Below, piece by piece: positions 18,538 to 28,765 of a stretch of DNA of 64,000 nucleotides; the first letter of the stretch is position 1; every line of letters begins with the position of its first letter. Location: contig NZ_OY762276.1 of NCBI RefSeq assembly GCF_963665445.1, positions 3,342,601 to 3,406,600 of the forward strand, in the 5' to 3' direction. Origin of the DNA: an uncultured Desulfobulbus sp. (GTDB lineage: Bacteria > Desulfobacterota > Desulfobulbia > Desulfobulbales > Desulfobulbaceae). Both the position numbers and the translations under genes were made by a program. Under the pieces are notes generated by a model. The model was not told the origin of the DNA and searched no databases. It saw nothing but the letters and a program-made list of their open reading frames with translations.

Positions 18538-19614
18538 TCAGGCTGCTTTGCGGCCGACGAGAAAGCAGGTGGACTGCCGTCCCTTCCCTTTCATCTCCAC
18601 CTCAATGGGGCAGGAAAAGCTGAACTCCTGTCCCAGCCCCTGACAAAAGGTACTGGAAACATTGATCTGCATCGGTTCTGAAAGGGATTCGAGACGGGCG
18701 GCGATATTGACCGTGTCGCCAAAGATATCGTAGAGGTACTTCTTGGTGCCGACAATACCGCCGACCACCGGCCCTGAATGGAGTCCGATGCGCACCTGCC
18801 ACTGCTGAGCGCTATGCTGGTTGCGCCCCTTGAGATACTCGATCATCTCCAGGGCGGCCAGGGCGGCGGCACGGCTGTGATCCGCTCGGGGCTCGGGCAG
18901 ACCGGCGGCAAAGAGGTAGGCATCGCCAATGGTTTTCATTCGTTCGCACTGGTGGGCTTCGACGATGCGATCAAAGGCGGTGAACAGCTCATTGAGCTCA
19001 CTGATGACAAAGGCGGGATCAAGACCCGAGGCAGTGGCGGTGAACTGGACGATATCGACAAAGCCGACCGTCACTTCAGGGAAAGACTGCGGCCTGCAGC
19101 TGCCGCATTCCATCAGCTCGCTGGCCACCCGCGCGGGCAGGACGTTGCGCAACAGGACCTCTGTTTTCTGCTTTTCCAGGGCGAGCTGGCGATTGTTCTC
19201 CGCCAGTTGCTGCTGCAGTTGACGCAGCTTGAGGTGGGTCGATATCCGCGCCAGGACCTCGGCCGGATGAAAGGGCTTGATGATGTAATCCACCCCTCCG
19301 GCGGAAAAACCGCTGAGTTTGTCGGTGGTGTTGTCCAGCGAAGAGATGAAGATCACCGGAATATCCCGGGTTTTCGGATCTTCCTTGAGCAGGCGGCACA
19401 GGGCCAGGCCGTCCATCTCGGGCATGATGATGTCAAGAAGTAGGAGGTCGGGCCGCAGATGGGCAAGCAGGGCCAGGGCCTCCTTGCCGTGGTTGGCCAC
19501 GGAAACCCGGTACCCCTGCTTAGTCAACAGCGCCTGCAACTGCCGCTGGTGAATCCGCGAATCTTCGACCACGAGGATGGAGGCGGCCTGCTCGCCCACA
19601 GCCGGCACAGGCAT
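18538..19614 (-). CDS. Response regulator with class III nucleotide cyclase domain
   Basis: 358 residues: receiver domain (phospho-acceptor D61 in LLLLDIIMPEMDG, Lys in IIKPF), a coiled linker at about 125-155, and a class III cyclase. The cyclase shows FVDIVQFT (metal Asp, about 184), ERMKTIGDAYL (about 222-232; Lys of the purine pocket, second metal Asp) and DIFGDTVNIAARLES (about 296). The Lys/Asp pair points to ATP, hence cAMP, rather than GTP. Its ATG is 1 base past the aroC stop (TGAGATG), so it may be translated by coupling. No cognate kinase is adjacent. Confidence 0.85.
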   Translation of the reverse strand: MPVPAVGEQAASILVVEDSRIHQRQLQALLTKQGYRVSVANHGKEALALLAHLRPDLLLLDIIMPEMDGLALCRLLKEDPKTRDIPVIFISSLDNTTDKLSGFSAGGVDYIIKPFHPAEVLARISTHLKLRQLQQQLAENNRQLALEKQKTEVLLRNVLPARVASELMECGSCRPQSFPEVTVGFVDIVQFTATASGLDPAFVISELNELFTAFDRIVEAHQCERMKTIGDAYLFAAGLPEPRADHSRAAALAALEMIEYLKGRNQHSAQQWQVRIGLHSGPVVGGIVGTKKYLYDIFGDTVNIAARLESLSEPMQINVSSTFCQGLGQEFSFSCPIEVEMKGKGRQSTCFLVGRKAA

Positions 19615-19615
19615 C

Positions 19616-20707
19616 TCAGCGGGTCAGCGGTTGCCGTGCGCGCTGCTGCAGGGCCATATCGATCAGGACCAGGCTGGCCATGGCCTCGACGATTGGCACA
19701 GCCCGCGGCACCACACAGGGGTCGTGGCGCCCCTTGGCCTCCAGGGTCACCGTTTGGCCGTCGAAGTTGACCGTCTCCTGGGCCATGCCGATGGTGGCCA
19801 CCGGTTTGAAGGCCACCCGAAAAATAATGGGCTCTCCGTTGCTGATCCCGCCCTGAATACCGCCGCTGTTGTTGGTCAGGGTGCCCAATTGCCCGCCCTT
19901 CTCCACAAAGGGATCGTTATGCTGGCTGCCGCGCATGCGGGTGCCGGCAAAACCGGAACCGATATCAAAACCCTTGGTCGCCGGCAGCGAGAGCATGGCC
20001 TGGGCCAGGCGCGCCTCGAGTTTGTCGAAGACCGGCTCGCCAAGGCCGATGGGCACGTTCCGGCAGACACAGGTGAGGATGCCGCCGATGGAATCCTTGG
20101 CCTCCAGGACCGCCTTGACACGCTCCTCCATGCGGGCGGCAGTGGCCGCATCCGGACAACGCACGATCTGGGCATCGACCTGATGACGACTGATGGTGGC
20201 CAGATCCATTGCCGGCGCCTCGATATCCCCCACCGCGCTTACCCAGGCCACGATTTCGGTGCCATAGGTCTCTTTGAGCCATTTTTCGGCAATGGCGCCC
20301 GCAGCCACCCGGCCAATGGTCTCCCGCGCGCTCGAACGACCGCCGCCGCTGGAGGCACGGGTGCCGTACTTCATCTGGTAGGTGAAATCGGCGTGGGAAG
20401 GACGGGGAATCTTGCTCATCTCCCCGTAATCCTGGGGCCGTTGGTCCTTGTTGTTCACCAGGAGCATGATCGGGGTGCCCAGGGTCTTGCCGAATTCAGT
20501 GCCGGAATAGATGGTGACCTGATCCGCCTCCTGACGGGGGGTGGAGAGATCGCTCTGACCGGGACGACGGCGGGAGAGTTGTTTCTGGATGTCCGCCTCC
20601 ACCAGTTCCATGCCGGGAGGGCAGCCGTCGACGATGGCGCCGACGCCCTTGCAGTGGGATTCGCCGAAGGTGGTGACTTTGTAGAGGGTGCCGAGGGTGC
20701 TGGACAT
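19616..20707 (-). CDS. aroC: Chorismate synthase
   Basis: Last step of the shikimate pathway: converts EPSP to chorismate with reduced FMN. 363 residues, typical length. Signatures include [20 protein letters not shown] near the N-terminus, [14 protein letters not shown] near 120, and the FDIGSGFAG region. ATG 20707 follows AAGGAG. Operon-like with the downstream cyclase, and the epimerase is upstream in the same direction. Confidence 0.97.
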   Translation of the reverse strand: MSSTLGTLYKVTTFGESHCKGVGAIVDGCPPGMELVEADIQKQLSRRRPGQSDLSTPRQEADQVTIYSGTEFGKTLGTPIMLLVNNKDQRPQDYGEMSKIPRPSHADFTYQMKYGTRASSGGGRSSARETIGRVAAGAIAEKWLKETYGTEIVAWVSAVGDIEAPAMDLATISRHQVDAQIVRCPDAATAARMEERVKAVLEAKDSIGGILTCVCRNVPIGLGEPVFDKLEARLAQAMLSLPATKGFDIGSGFAGTRMRGSQHNDPFVEKGGQLGTLTNNSGGIQGGISNGEPIIFRVAFKPVATIGMAQETVNFDGQTVTLEAKGRHDPCVVPRAVPIVEAMASLVLIDMALQQRARQPLTR

Positions 20708-20817
20708 CGAGTGCTCCTTGTTTAGCTGGATAGCGTGTAGCTTGTTCGTCTTAAGGTATCAGGTGATATTCGCAAGGTCGGTAAGAATGGTTTGTGCCCA
20801 CCGGAAATGTTTGTCTC

Positions 20818-21846
20818 CTACTCCTTGAACCGTTCAATATACCACTGGGCGGCCTTGTCTAGTCCATCCCGCACCGAAAAGCCGGGGTGGTATCCGATAA
20901 GCTGGTGTGCCTTGCCGATATTGGCCAGGGAATGGCGGACATCGCCGGCGCGGAACTCGCGGTACACCGGATTGGCCTGGGCAACGGCAGGATACTGGGC
21001 TGCCACCCGCTCCTGGATCAACCGGTACAATTCGTTGAGCGTCGTGCGCTCGCCAAAGGCAACATTATAGACATTGTCCGCCGCATCGTCATCGGCGGTG
21101 GCGGCAAGGATATTGGCCTGAACACAGTTTTCGATAAAGCAGAAATCGCGGCTGGTTTCGCCATCACCGTTGATGTAGACCGGCTCGCCCTTGAGCAATC
21201 CGGCAAACCATTTGGGGATGACCGCCGCATAGGCCCCTTCCGGATCCTGACGTTGGCCGAAGATGTTGAAGTAGCGCAGTCCGATGGTCTTGAAGCCATA
21301 GGTCCGGGCAAAGACCGCAGCATAGAGTTCATTGACCAGCTTGGTTACCGCATAGGGTGAGAGCGGGTTGCCGATCTTGTCCTCGACCTTGGGCAGATCG
21401 GGATGATCGCCGTAGGTTGAGCTGGAGGCGGCATAGACCATGCGGCGCACCTTGGCATCGCGGGCAGCGACCAGCATGTTGAGGAACCCGGTGATGTTGT
21501 TGGCATTGGTGGTCAACGGATCTTCAATCGAGCGCGGCACCGAACCAAGCGCCGCCTCATGAAGCACATAGTCCACGCCGGTGCAGGCCTCACGGCAGTC
21601 GGCGGGTTCGCGAATGTCTCCCTTGATGAAACAGAAACGCTGCCAGGCCTCCTCGCCCACCCGTTGCCGAACCTCGTCGAGGTTGTGCTGAAAGCCGGTG
21701 GAAAAGTTATCCAGCCCCACCACCTTCTGCCCCATGGCCAGCAGGGTTTCCAGCAGATTCGAGCCGATGAAACCGGCGACACCGGTCACCAGCCAGGTGG
21801 CAGGCTGTTGCCTGAGCAGTTGGCACCGCTCCGAATAAATATGCAT
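20818..21846 (-). CDS. wbpP: UDP-N-acetylglucosamine C4-epimerase (WbpP/TviC type)
   Basis: SDR-family sugar nucleotide epimerase, about 342 residues. The N-terminal extension before [10 protein letters not shown] (21-30), the [10 protein letters not shown] loop, [10 protein letters not shown] and SPYAVTK (catalytic Tyr/Lys near 164-168) closely match WbpP/TviC, which interconvert UDP-GlcNAc(A) and UDP-GalNAc(A) for surface polysaccharide. I chose ATG 21846, with AAAGGA 11 bases upstream, over TTG 21870. No other O-antigen gene is adjacent. Confidence 0.87.
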   Translation of the reverse strand: MHIYSERCQLLRQQPATWLVTGVAGFIGSNLLETLLAMGQKVVGLDNFSTGFQHNLDEVRQRVGEEAWQRFCFIKGDIREPADCREACTGVDYVLHEAALGSVPRSIEDPLTTNANNITGFLNMLVAARDAKVRRMVYAASSSTYGDHPDLPKVEDKIGNPLSPYAVTKLVNELYAAVFARTYGFKTIGLRYFNIFGQRQDPEGAYAAVIPKWFAGLLKGEPVYINGDGETSRDFCFIENCVQANILAATADDDAADNVYNVAFGERTTLNELYRLIQERVAAQYPAVAQANPVYREFRAGDVRHSLANIGKAHQLIGYHPGFSVRDGLDKAAQWYIERFKE

Positions 21847-21942
21847 ATTGTCTGTTTTCCTTTGCTGCAAAGTAAGGTATTTTTTCGGGAATCGACCGGT
21901 TGCGTCTTTGTCGGATAATAGCCTTGACCGGGGTGAGCGTCA

Positions 21943-23094
21943 ATGGCGATAACTGCTCTCCCTATACACCCGTACCCCATGCCGCCCATCCGCAAAATCA
22001 TTCACATCGACATGGACGCCTTTTTCGCCTCGGTCGAGCAGCTCGACCGGCCGGAGTTGAAGGGTCATCCGGTCATTGTCGGCGGCAATCCGCAAAGCCG
22101 GGGCGTTGTCGCGGCCTGCTCCTATGAGGCCCGCGCCTTCGGTGTCCACTCGGCCATGCCCTGCAGCCGCGCCTACCAGTTATGCCCCCGGGCGGTGTTC
22201 ATCAAACCGCGCATGGCCCGCTACCAGGAAATATCGCAGCGGATCATGGACCTCTTTCGGGAATACACCCCGCTGGTGGAGCCGCTTTCCGTGGACGAGG
22301 CCTTTCTCGACGTCACCGAAAACCTGGTGAACGAGCCCTCGGCCACCCGCATCGCCCAGGCTATCCGGGCCGAGATCAAGACCAGGCTGGGCCTGAGTGC
22401 GTCAGCCGGCGTGTCCTACAACAAGTTTCTGGCCAAGATCGCCTCCGGGCATACCAAACCTGACGGGCTCACCGTCATCCCTCCGGATCGTGCCCGGGAT
22501 TTCATCGCAACCCTGCCCATTGGCAAATTTTACGGCGTCGGTCGAGTGACCGAAAAAAAAATGCAGACCCAGGGGATTCGCACCGGGGCGGACCTGCTCC
22601 GCTTCTCCCAACACGAGTTGGCGCGTCTTTTTGGCAAGACCGGCCTTTTTTTCCACGACATTGCCCGCGGCCTGGATCGACGACCGGTGGAACCGGTACG
22701 GGTCCGCAAATCCATCGGCACCGAAACCACCCTGGCTGAAGACATCAGGGATTACACCCAGGTCAGTTCCCTGCTCGACCACCTGGTCTCCCGCGTCGCC
22801 GAGCTGCTGGCCGACAAGCAGACCGGTGGCCGCACCCTGACACTCAAGGTCCGTTACAGCGACTTCACCACCATCACCCGCTCCTGCACCTCCCGCGAGG
22901 GATTCTTCGCCGCCGGCGACATCGTTGCCCGCCTCCCGGGGCTCTTGGCAACGACCGAGGCCGGACGCCGCAAGATCCGCCTGCTCGGCCTCACCGTGGC
23001 CAACCTCTGCGACGAAGAGGAGGCACGACGCATTCGCATCCGCCAGCTGGACCTCCCCTTTCCTGGTAAAAACGATGCTCAAGCCCTTCTCTAG
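21943..23094 (+). CDS. dinB: DNA polymerase IV (Y-family translesion polymerase)
   Basis: Error-prone Y-family polymerase, 383 residues. Metal-binding motifs are IDMDAFFASVEQ (about 23-34) and SVDEAFLDVTE (about 116-126); the little-finger domain follows to the end. The ATG at 21943 has GGGGTGAG upstream; a later ATG at 21979 is possible. I see no clear LexA box in the 96-base promoter gap. Its stop overlaps that of the convergent KamA-like gene (CTAG). Confidence 0.95.
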   Translation: MAITALPIHPYPMPPIRKIIHIDMDAFFASVEQLDRPELKGHPVIVGGNPQSRGVVAACSYEARAFGVHSAMPCSRAYQLCPRAVFIKPRMARYQEISQRIMDLFREYTPLVEPLSVDEAFLDVTENLVNEPSATRIAQAIRAEIKTRLGLSASAGVSYNKFLAKIASGHTKPDGLTVIPPDRARDFIATLPIGKFYGVGRVTEKKMQTQGIRTGADLLRFSQHELARLFGKTGLFFHDIARGLDRRPVEPVRVRKSIGTETTLAEDIRDYTQVSSLLDHLVSRVAELLADKQTGGRTLTLKVRYSDFTTITRSCTSREGFFAAGDIVARLPGLLATTEAGRRKIRLLGLTVANLCDEEEARRIRIRQLDLPFPGKNDAQALL

Positions 23095-24884
23095 TAGTAG
23101 TACCAGATTGAATTATACTCTTTGAGCTGCTCGCCGTCGCGCTGGAGACGTTTGAGGTAGTCGTGGATGGAGACGTCGGTATAGACGTAGGTATCCATCA
23201 GGGCCATCTTCTTTTCCCAGGGATGGAACTCATAGACCCGGCGGCCGTCGGGGAGGATGGCGATCATGTCCCGATTCTGGCCGGCACGGAGATAGTTCTT
23301 GCCCAGTCGGGGCACGTTGAACACGATTTCATCGGTACGCACCGTGCCGGGAAAAAGGCGCGCCTCCTCCTGCTGCTCCTGGAGCAGACGGGCGATAGGG
23401 ACCCGGTAATCGTCGGTTTCTTCCTTGCCCTTGGTGTTGAAGGTGTAATACGGGGTCACACCGATCAGACGCAGCTTCTGCCGCAGGGTGGCGGCCTCGA
23501 ATTTTTTCGAATTGTAGTAGGTGAACACCATCTGATTGTAGACCCCGACCCCAAAGAGACGAAAACGCTGCACCGCCTGCATCGCCTCGGGGGTGATCTC
23601 GGTGGGGTGTTCGAAATGGGTGATGATCAACACCTCTCGCCGCCCGGGTTCGTGAAAGCGGGTGATGGTCCGCACCAGGGATTCGGTGATCCGTTGCGGC
23701 AGGGTCACCGGTGTACGGGTGCCGATACGGATGCGGACCACATGCTCCATCTGCGACAGACGGCTCAAAATCACCTCCAGTCGCTCGTCGGAGAGGATCA
23801 ACGGATCGCCGCCGGTGACCAGAACCTCGGAGATCTCCGCTGTTTTTTCGATCCATTGCAGGGCCTGCTCCAACTTTTCCTCACCAAGGGCCGCATCCTG
23901 GGAGAATACATCCTGGATCTGCCAGTTGCGCTGGCAGTAGACGCAGATCTGCGGGCAGGTCAGCACCGGCTTCAAAATCACGATACCGGGGTAACGGCGG
24001 GTGATGCCGTCAATGGGCGAGGTATCCCCCTCGACCATGAAATCGTTGCTGCAGCCCGGATCCTGGCGAAGAGCGCTCACCCGTTTGACATAGCGCATCG
24101 GAGGAATCACCTGGGCACGAATGGCCCTGTCCCAGGTGCGGCGATTGTCCGGATCCATCAAGGACACGGTGTAGGGCGTGATGCCGAACGGAATACGCTG
24201 CTCGCGCGCCATGGTGATCGCGGCCCGCTCCTCGTCGGCAAGGTCGACGAGGGCTTCAAGGGTCTGGGGATTGCGTATGATGTGACGGGTATGCCAGCTC
24301 CAGTCGTTCCATTCCAGGTCGCTGATCTGAAAATGGTGAAAAATTCGCTGTTTGTTGACACTGCGTTGCCGGACCAGGTCATCATCCATGCCGCAGGGAT
24401 AGCGATCGATAAAGCTTTGCGCCTTCCGAGCCATTCGGGAGAGATCAGTGGAACGCATTTTCGCTGCGGTGCGGCCGCAATGATTGAGAAAGGCCGGCGG
24501 CTTTTCCGTATAGAGATTGGTCAGGCCGTTGATCCCTTTGAGCAGGTGCTGCAGCTCGGCAACAAACCCCGAACTCGGCGGAGGGCCTGGATGGCGTCCG
24601 TGCAGCAGATCATCGAGGTAGGCGAGCAGAGAAAAACCGGCCAGTTCTTCACTGCGGGGGTTGAGCATGTTGCGCAGCACCCAGATCGTATCCCGGAAGA
24701 CGACCCAGTCCAAGGCGGCCATATCGCGGGTTTTATCGTAGATATTCAAGAGCAGGTTGGCGAGATGGCTCCTGAGCTCAGTTCGTTTTTCCTCAAGAGA
24801 ACCTGTGGAGAGGAGGATGGCCTCCATGGCCGGATCAAGGGCGATAATTTTACGAATCTGCTGCACGCGTTGCGCATTCTTCAT
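23091..24884 (-). CDS. KamA-family radical SAM protein (lysine 2,3-aminomutase-like)
   Basis: 597-residue radical SAM enzyme. The cluster motif CPQICVYC (CxxxCxxC) is near residue 306, unusually deep, because a ~290-residue helical N-terminal part precedes it. Members of the family are PLP-dependent aminomutases; here the expected C-terminal PLP-lysine motif is not clearly recognisable, though GKNYLRAGQ near 530 offers a Lys. It ends in three Tyr. ATG 24884 (MKNAQRV) has GAGGAA upstream. The substrate is unknown: lysine/glutamate mutase or another reaction. Confidence 0.75.
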   Translation of the reverse strand: MKNAQRVQQIRKIIALDPAMEAILLSTGSLEEKRTELRSHLANLLLNIYDKTRDMAALDWVVFRDTIWVLRNMLNPRSEELAGFSLLAYLDDLLHGRHPGPPPSSGFVAELQHLLKGINGLTNLYTEKPPAFLNHCGRTAAKMRSTDLSRMARKAQSFIDRYPCGMDDDLVRQRSVNKQRIFHHFQISDLEWNDWSWHTRHIIRNPQTLEALVDLADEERAAITMAREQRIPFGITPYTVSLMDPDNRRTWDRAIRAQVIPPMRYVKRVSALRQDPGCSNDFMVEGDTSPIDGITRRYPGIVILKPVLTCPQICVYCQRNWQIQDVFSQDAALGEEKLEQALQWIEKTAEISEVLVTGGDPLILSDERLEVILSRLSQMEHVVRIRIGTRTPVTLPQRITESLVRTITRFHEPGRREVLIITHFEHPTEITPEAMQAVQRFRLFGVGVYNQMVFTYYNSKKFEAATLRQKLRLIGVTPYYTFNTKGKEETDDYRVPIARLLQEQQEEARLFPGTVRTDEIVFNVPRLGKNYLRAGQNRDMIAILPDGRRVYEFHPWEKKMALMDTYVYTDVSIHDYLKRLQRDGEQLKEYNSIWYYY

Positions 24885-25064
24885 GGGGGATTCCTCAATG
24901 TCAACTATTGCAAAGGCAGGTGCAAACACATGAGGGAGTACCAGAGGGGCGCACCCACCTCGAGAAAATTTCGGAGCAACACCCCAGCGAGCCAGAACGT
25001 TGCAAAAAAGAAGTCAATCTCTTGTTCACAACAAGACGAGGTTCAACTATTGGAAACAGCTGAG

Positions 25065-25103
25065 GTGCAGCCAAGGGGCCAGCAGAGGCCCCCCTTACTG
25101 CAC
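25065..25103. other. Stable hairpin in the kamA-like upstream gap
   Basis: GTGCAG (25065-25070) pairs with CTGCAC (25098-25103), and GGGGCC (25075-25080) pairs with GGCCCC (25087-25092). There is no T-run on either side, so it is more likely a leader structure or weak terminator of the hybrid kinase gene. The rest of 24885-25224 shows no gene. Confidence 0.4.
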
Positions 25104-25224
25104 GGAGAGAAGATCAGACCTTCCAGACGAGGACGGCTGACAACGAAATGTCAAATCAACGGAATATACTGAAATATTTCATGGTGTACAAGAGGAAGCT
25201 CCCACCGCTTCCCACCTCCACGTC

Positions 25225-28200
25225 TCAACGCTCATCCAAGGCAGCCCGCACCTTGTGTGAAATTTCAAAAAGGGTAATCGGCTTTCGCAAAAAATAGCGT
25301 ATACCTATCCCTTTGGCCTGCTCACGGCTGACACGCTCACTGAAACCGCTGCAGATAAGAATGGGGAGCTCGGGCCGAATGGCAAGCAGTTCCTGGGCAA
25401 GCTGGGCTCCCGTCATGTTCGGCATGGTCATATCGGTAATCACCACGTCAAAAGCATCGGGATCCGCCTTGAACAACTCGATGGCCTCCAAACTGTTTTG
25501 CCTGCAGGTCACCTCATAGCCCAACCCCTCCAAGATAAGCTGGCCGACCTCGGTGATGAGTTCCTCATCATCGATCAGGAGGACGCGTTCAGTGCCACGG
25601 GGGTAACCGATGTCCTGCTCAGTGGGCACCACTTCAAAGGCCTTGTCCGTAATCGGGAGATACACGGTGACCACCGTCCCCGAGCCCACCTCGGAATCCA
25701 CTTTGATATCGCCGTGATGGTCCTTGACAATACCGTACACCACGGCAAGCCCAAGGCCTGTCCCCTTACCTGCGCCTTTGGTGGTGAAGTAGGGTTCAAA
25801 GATCTTTTCCCGGATCTTCGCATCGATGCCGCAGCCGGTATCCGTCACTGTAATCATGGCATAGCTCCCCGCTTGCAGCGACCTCTCGGCGCTCTCCTCC
25901 TCGGAAAGCCTGACCTCCCGTAGGTTGACTGAAATTTCGCCGCCGCACTGATCGACCGCATGATAGGCATTGATGATCAGGTTCATCACAACCTGGTGCA
26001 GCTGAATGGGATCGAGCAGCACCGGAGCGCAATCCTCCTGAATCTCATACTGCATGGGGATGGAGGAAGGGATGGTCGCCCGGCAGAGCTTGAGAATTTC
26101 CTTCAGGCTGGACTGGAGTCGGAGGGGCTGGAGTGTATGCTCCGCCTGGCGGCTAAAGGCAAGAATCTGGTTGATCAGATCTTTGGCCCGTAACCCTGCG
26201 GTATAAATACGATCCAGATACTGCTGGAAGCGGCTGTCGGTCACCAGTTCCTTTTTCAGCAGCTCGGAATAGCTCAGCATCGGCTGGAGAATATTGTTGA
26301 AATCATGCGCGATGCCCCCCGCCAAGGTGCCGATGGCCTCCATTTTTTGTGACTGGCTCAGCCGCATCTCCAGGCGCTTCTTTTCCTCCTCCGCCCGTTT
26401 CTGTTCTGTCAGATCGCGGATAATACCGACAATGAAACGGCCGCCGCTTTTATCGGTATACAAAGTTTTCTTGGTGAGGATAGTGTTCAACCGCCCCTCG
26501 GCACCGGTGAACAACTCCTCGTTGATGTTGATCTGACCACTATCCAACACCAGCTGGTCCTTGGTCCAGAACACATCCGCCTGCTCCTTGGGGAAAAAAT
26601 CATAATCCGACTTGCCCAACAATGCTTCGCGACTCTGGCCCATAAACATGCACATGGCATCGTTCATCAGGACCCATCGATGCTGTTCGTCTTTGACAAA
26701 GATGGGATCGCCGACACTGTTGATGATCTGGTTGAGATACTCCTTGGATGCCGCCAGTGCCTCCTCGGCCTGTTTACGAGCGGTGATATCGGTCATAAAG
26801 CCCTCGATTACCCTTTGCCCGCTGGAGCCGATGGTCCGCATACCGGCGCTGATCGATATCCATACGTGGGTTTTATCTCTACGAAAACACAGGACCTCAA
26901 ACCCCGCAATTTTGTTCTCCCTGGCAAAACAGGCAAGCAGGCGATCCCGATCCTCGGGATGGACATAAAACTGGTGCCGGATGTCGGTAAGCTCCTCCAT
27001 CAGGACCTGTGGCGATTCGTAGCCGAGGATATCGGCAAGAGCGGGGTTTGCCTTGATGAACCGCCCTTCGAGCGTGCTCTGATATAACCCTTCCAGGGCA
27101 TTTTCGAAAATCCCGCGAAAGGCCTCCTCCTGTTCCCGCAGGCTCTCGGTTGATGTTTTCAACTCGCCCATCATATGATTAAAGGTCTGGCCAAGGAGGC
27201 CAATCTCGTCGTGACCAGAGGCATCAACAAATTGACTCAGATCTCCGGCAATAATCCGCCCGGCTGCGGCGGTCATCTGACGAATGGGCCGGGTCAGGGA
27301 GCGACTGGCGACAACCCCCACCATCCCGGCCAGGAGGATGATCAGGCAGGCCGCCCCGACCATCACCTGAGCCATTCGCTGACGACCGGTTTGCAAGAGA
27401 TTGCTGTAGAAATGCAGCTCGTCCTCATAGACACTCGTCCCGATCACCCAGTCCCAGGGGGCATAGTACGCCAGGCGCACCACCTTCCAACGCGGAGCAG
27501 GATCACCTGGATTTTGCCATCGATAACGATAGGTTGCCAATTCTCCCGCACCCAACGAGGTGGCCGTGTTGATGATCTCCTGGATAACGAATCGGCCATC
27601 TGGATCGCGGCTGAACCAGATATTTTCCCCGTCGCGACTCCCCTTGCCGGAGATGATGTACTGCCCCCGATTCTGCCCATTTCCCTCCAGCACGTAGACA
27701 TAGCCGGTCTTGCCGACATTGGTCTGCAAAATGGCCTGACGGATTCGTGCCGCCACGGCCTGCTGGCGGACACCGACATAGAGCATGCCCACCAACTCCC
27801 CTGTTGCATTGACCAGCGGTTCATAGGCGGTCAGATACCAATCGTTGACCACATAGGCCCGGCCGTGATAGGTCTGCCCCTGGAGGATGGCGGCGATAAC
27901 CGGATTGGCGCGACCATCGGGATTGACAGAGGGGATGTAGGTGCTGATCGCCCGCTGATTGTCGAGCGTCCGCACGGTGGTGGCAACACGAAGCATATCG
28001 CCCTGTGCATTCATTCGCTGAAACACGGTGGTGGTTTCTCCGACGAGATCCGTCACCTCGTCGACCAGGGGAGTGCGAACTTGAAAATCGGTTATCTGTC
28101 CAAGCCATGTATGGTCAAGGAGCAGCTTGGGCAACAGCAGATCCCTGCCCTCCTGGGTGAACTGGTTGATCGCTCTCCAAGCGACCCGTTCCTCGCTCTG

Positions 28201-28467
28201 TCGGACCCCACCCCGATGATCGAGAAGATGACGTGCCACCCTGAGGTTGGCATCGACATGTGCCTGAACAGCCTCATTCTCCGTCAGCACGAGGTTATAG
28301 ACACTTTGGGCGATATGATCGAGATCGGCATCGATGAGACCATCGATTTCTGTCTGGGCAAGTCGGCTGTATTCTTTACTCTGCCACACAGCCAAAAAAA
28401 CCAGCGCAACCGCGGTGAGAAGCACACTGCTGCCCCCCAACAGGGCAATCTTTACATTCAATTTCAT
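25225..28467 (-). CDS. Hybrid sensor histidine kinase (Cache-HAMP-PAS-PAS-HisKA-HATPase-REC)
   Basis: 1080-residue membrane kinase. A first TM lies at about 6-28, then a large periplasmic Cache-type sensor region to about 360, a second TM near 370-390 and HAMP. Two PAS domains follow (near 450-560 and 585-690). The H-box LAGGIAHDFNNIL is near 716-728, then HATPase (GTGLGLAVVYGIV). The C-terminal receiver has its Asp in VVITDMTMPN (about 1010) and Lys in LRKPI. ATG 28467 follows AGGGGAT. It diverges from the K+ channel module. Periplasmic ligand unknown, perhaps a small organic acid or amino acid as in other Cache sensors. Confidence 0.88.
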   Translation of the reverse strand: MKLNVKIALLGGSSVLLTAVALVFLAVWQSKEYSRLAQTEIDGLIDADLDHIAQSVYNLVLTENEAVQAHVDANLRVARHLLDHRGGVRQSEERVAWRAINQFTQEGRDLLLPKLLLDHTWLGQITDFQVRTPLVDEVTDLVGETTTVFQRMNAQGDMLRVATTVRTLDNQRAISTYIPSVNPDGRANPVIAAILQGQTYHGRAYVVNDWYLTAYEPLVNATGELVGMLYVGVRQQAVAARIRQAILQTNVGKTGYVYVLEGNGQNRGQYIISGKGSRDGENIWFSRDPDGRFVIQEIINTATSLGAGELATYRYRWQNPGDPAPRWKVVRLAYYAPWDWVIGTSVYEDELHFYSNLLQTGRQRMAQVMVGAACLIILLAGMVGVVASRSLTRPIRQMTAAAGRIIAGDLSQFVDASGHDEIGLLGQTFNHMMGELKTSTESLREQEEAFRGIFENALEGLYQSTLEGRFIKANPALADILGYESPQVLMEELTDIRHQFYVHPEDRDRLLACFARENKIAGFEVLCFRRDKTHVWISISAGMRTIGSSGQRVIEGFMTDITARKQAEEALAASKEYLNQIINSVGDPIFVKDEQHRWVLMNDAMCMFMGQSREALLGKSDYDFFPKEQADVFWTKDQLVLDSGQININEELFTGAEGRLNTILTKKTLYTDKSGGRFIVGIIRDLTEQKRAEEEKKRLEMRLSQSQKMEAIGTLAGGIAHDFNNILQPMLSYSELLKKELVTDSRFQQYLDRIYTAGLRAKDLINQILAFSRQAEHTLQPLRLQSSLKEILKLCRATIPSSIPMQYEIQEDCAPVLLDPIQLHQVVMNLIINAYHAVDQCGGEISVNLREVRLSEEESAERSLQAGSYAMITVTDTGCGIDAKIREKIFEPYFTTKGAGKGTGLGLAVVYGIVKDHHGDIKVDSEVGSGTVVTVYLPITDKAFEVVPTEQDIGYPRGTERVLLIDDEELITEVGQLILEGLGYEVTCRQNSLEAIELFKADPDAFDVVITDMTMPNMTGAQLAQELLAIRPELPILICSGFSERVSREQAKGIGIRYFLRKPITLFEISHKVRAALDER

Positions 28468-28765
28468 GGCATCCCCTGACCCTTCGCTTCTTGCTGGACA
28501 AAAATCGTCCGTTCCAGTGCCATCCAGAAGCAAGGCGGCAAAAAATTATCTTTCAAAGGTACTTGCCGAACAGATTGATGTTTTGTACCTGTTGCAAACC
28601 AAGAAAAAGCACATCCATCTTTCTTCTTACTGTCGCACATATTCAAAAAACGACATTTTTCACATCGCAGATGCGTGTTCATGCGGGAGAAGGGTGTGCT
28701 TGTGACGAGATCTTCGCCGGAGGTCATCTTTCTCTCCCCATTTGCGCTCCAGGAGGAGCCTAAGC
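28468..28765. other. Divergent promoter region, kinase / K+ channel
   Basis: About 300 bases between two divergent start sites. I see the AGGAGG ribosome site of the channel gene at 28751-28756 and no gene. No convincing promoter pair could be fixed by eye. Confidence 0.4.

Noticed and set aside
23163..25172. 669-residue plus-strand open frame
   Set aside because: Antisense to the KamA-like gene; no ribosome site or recognisable domain.
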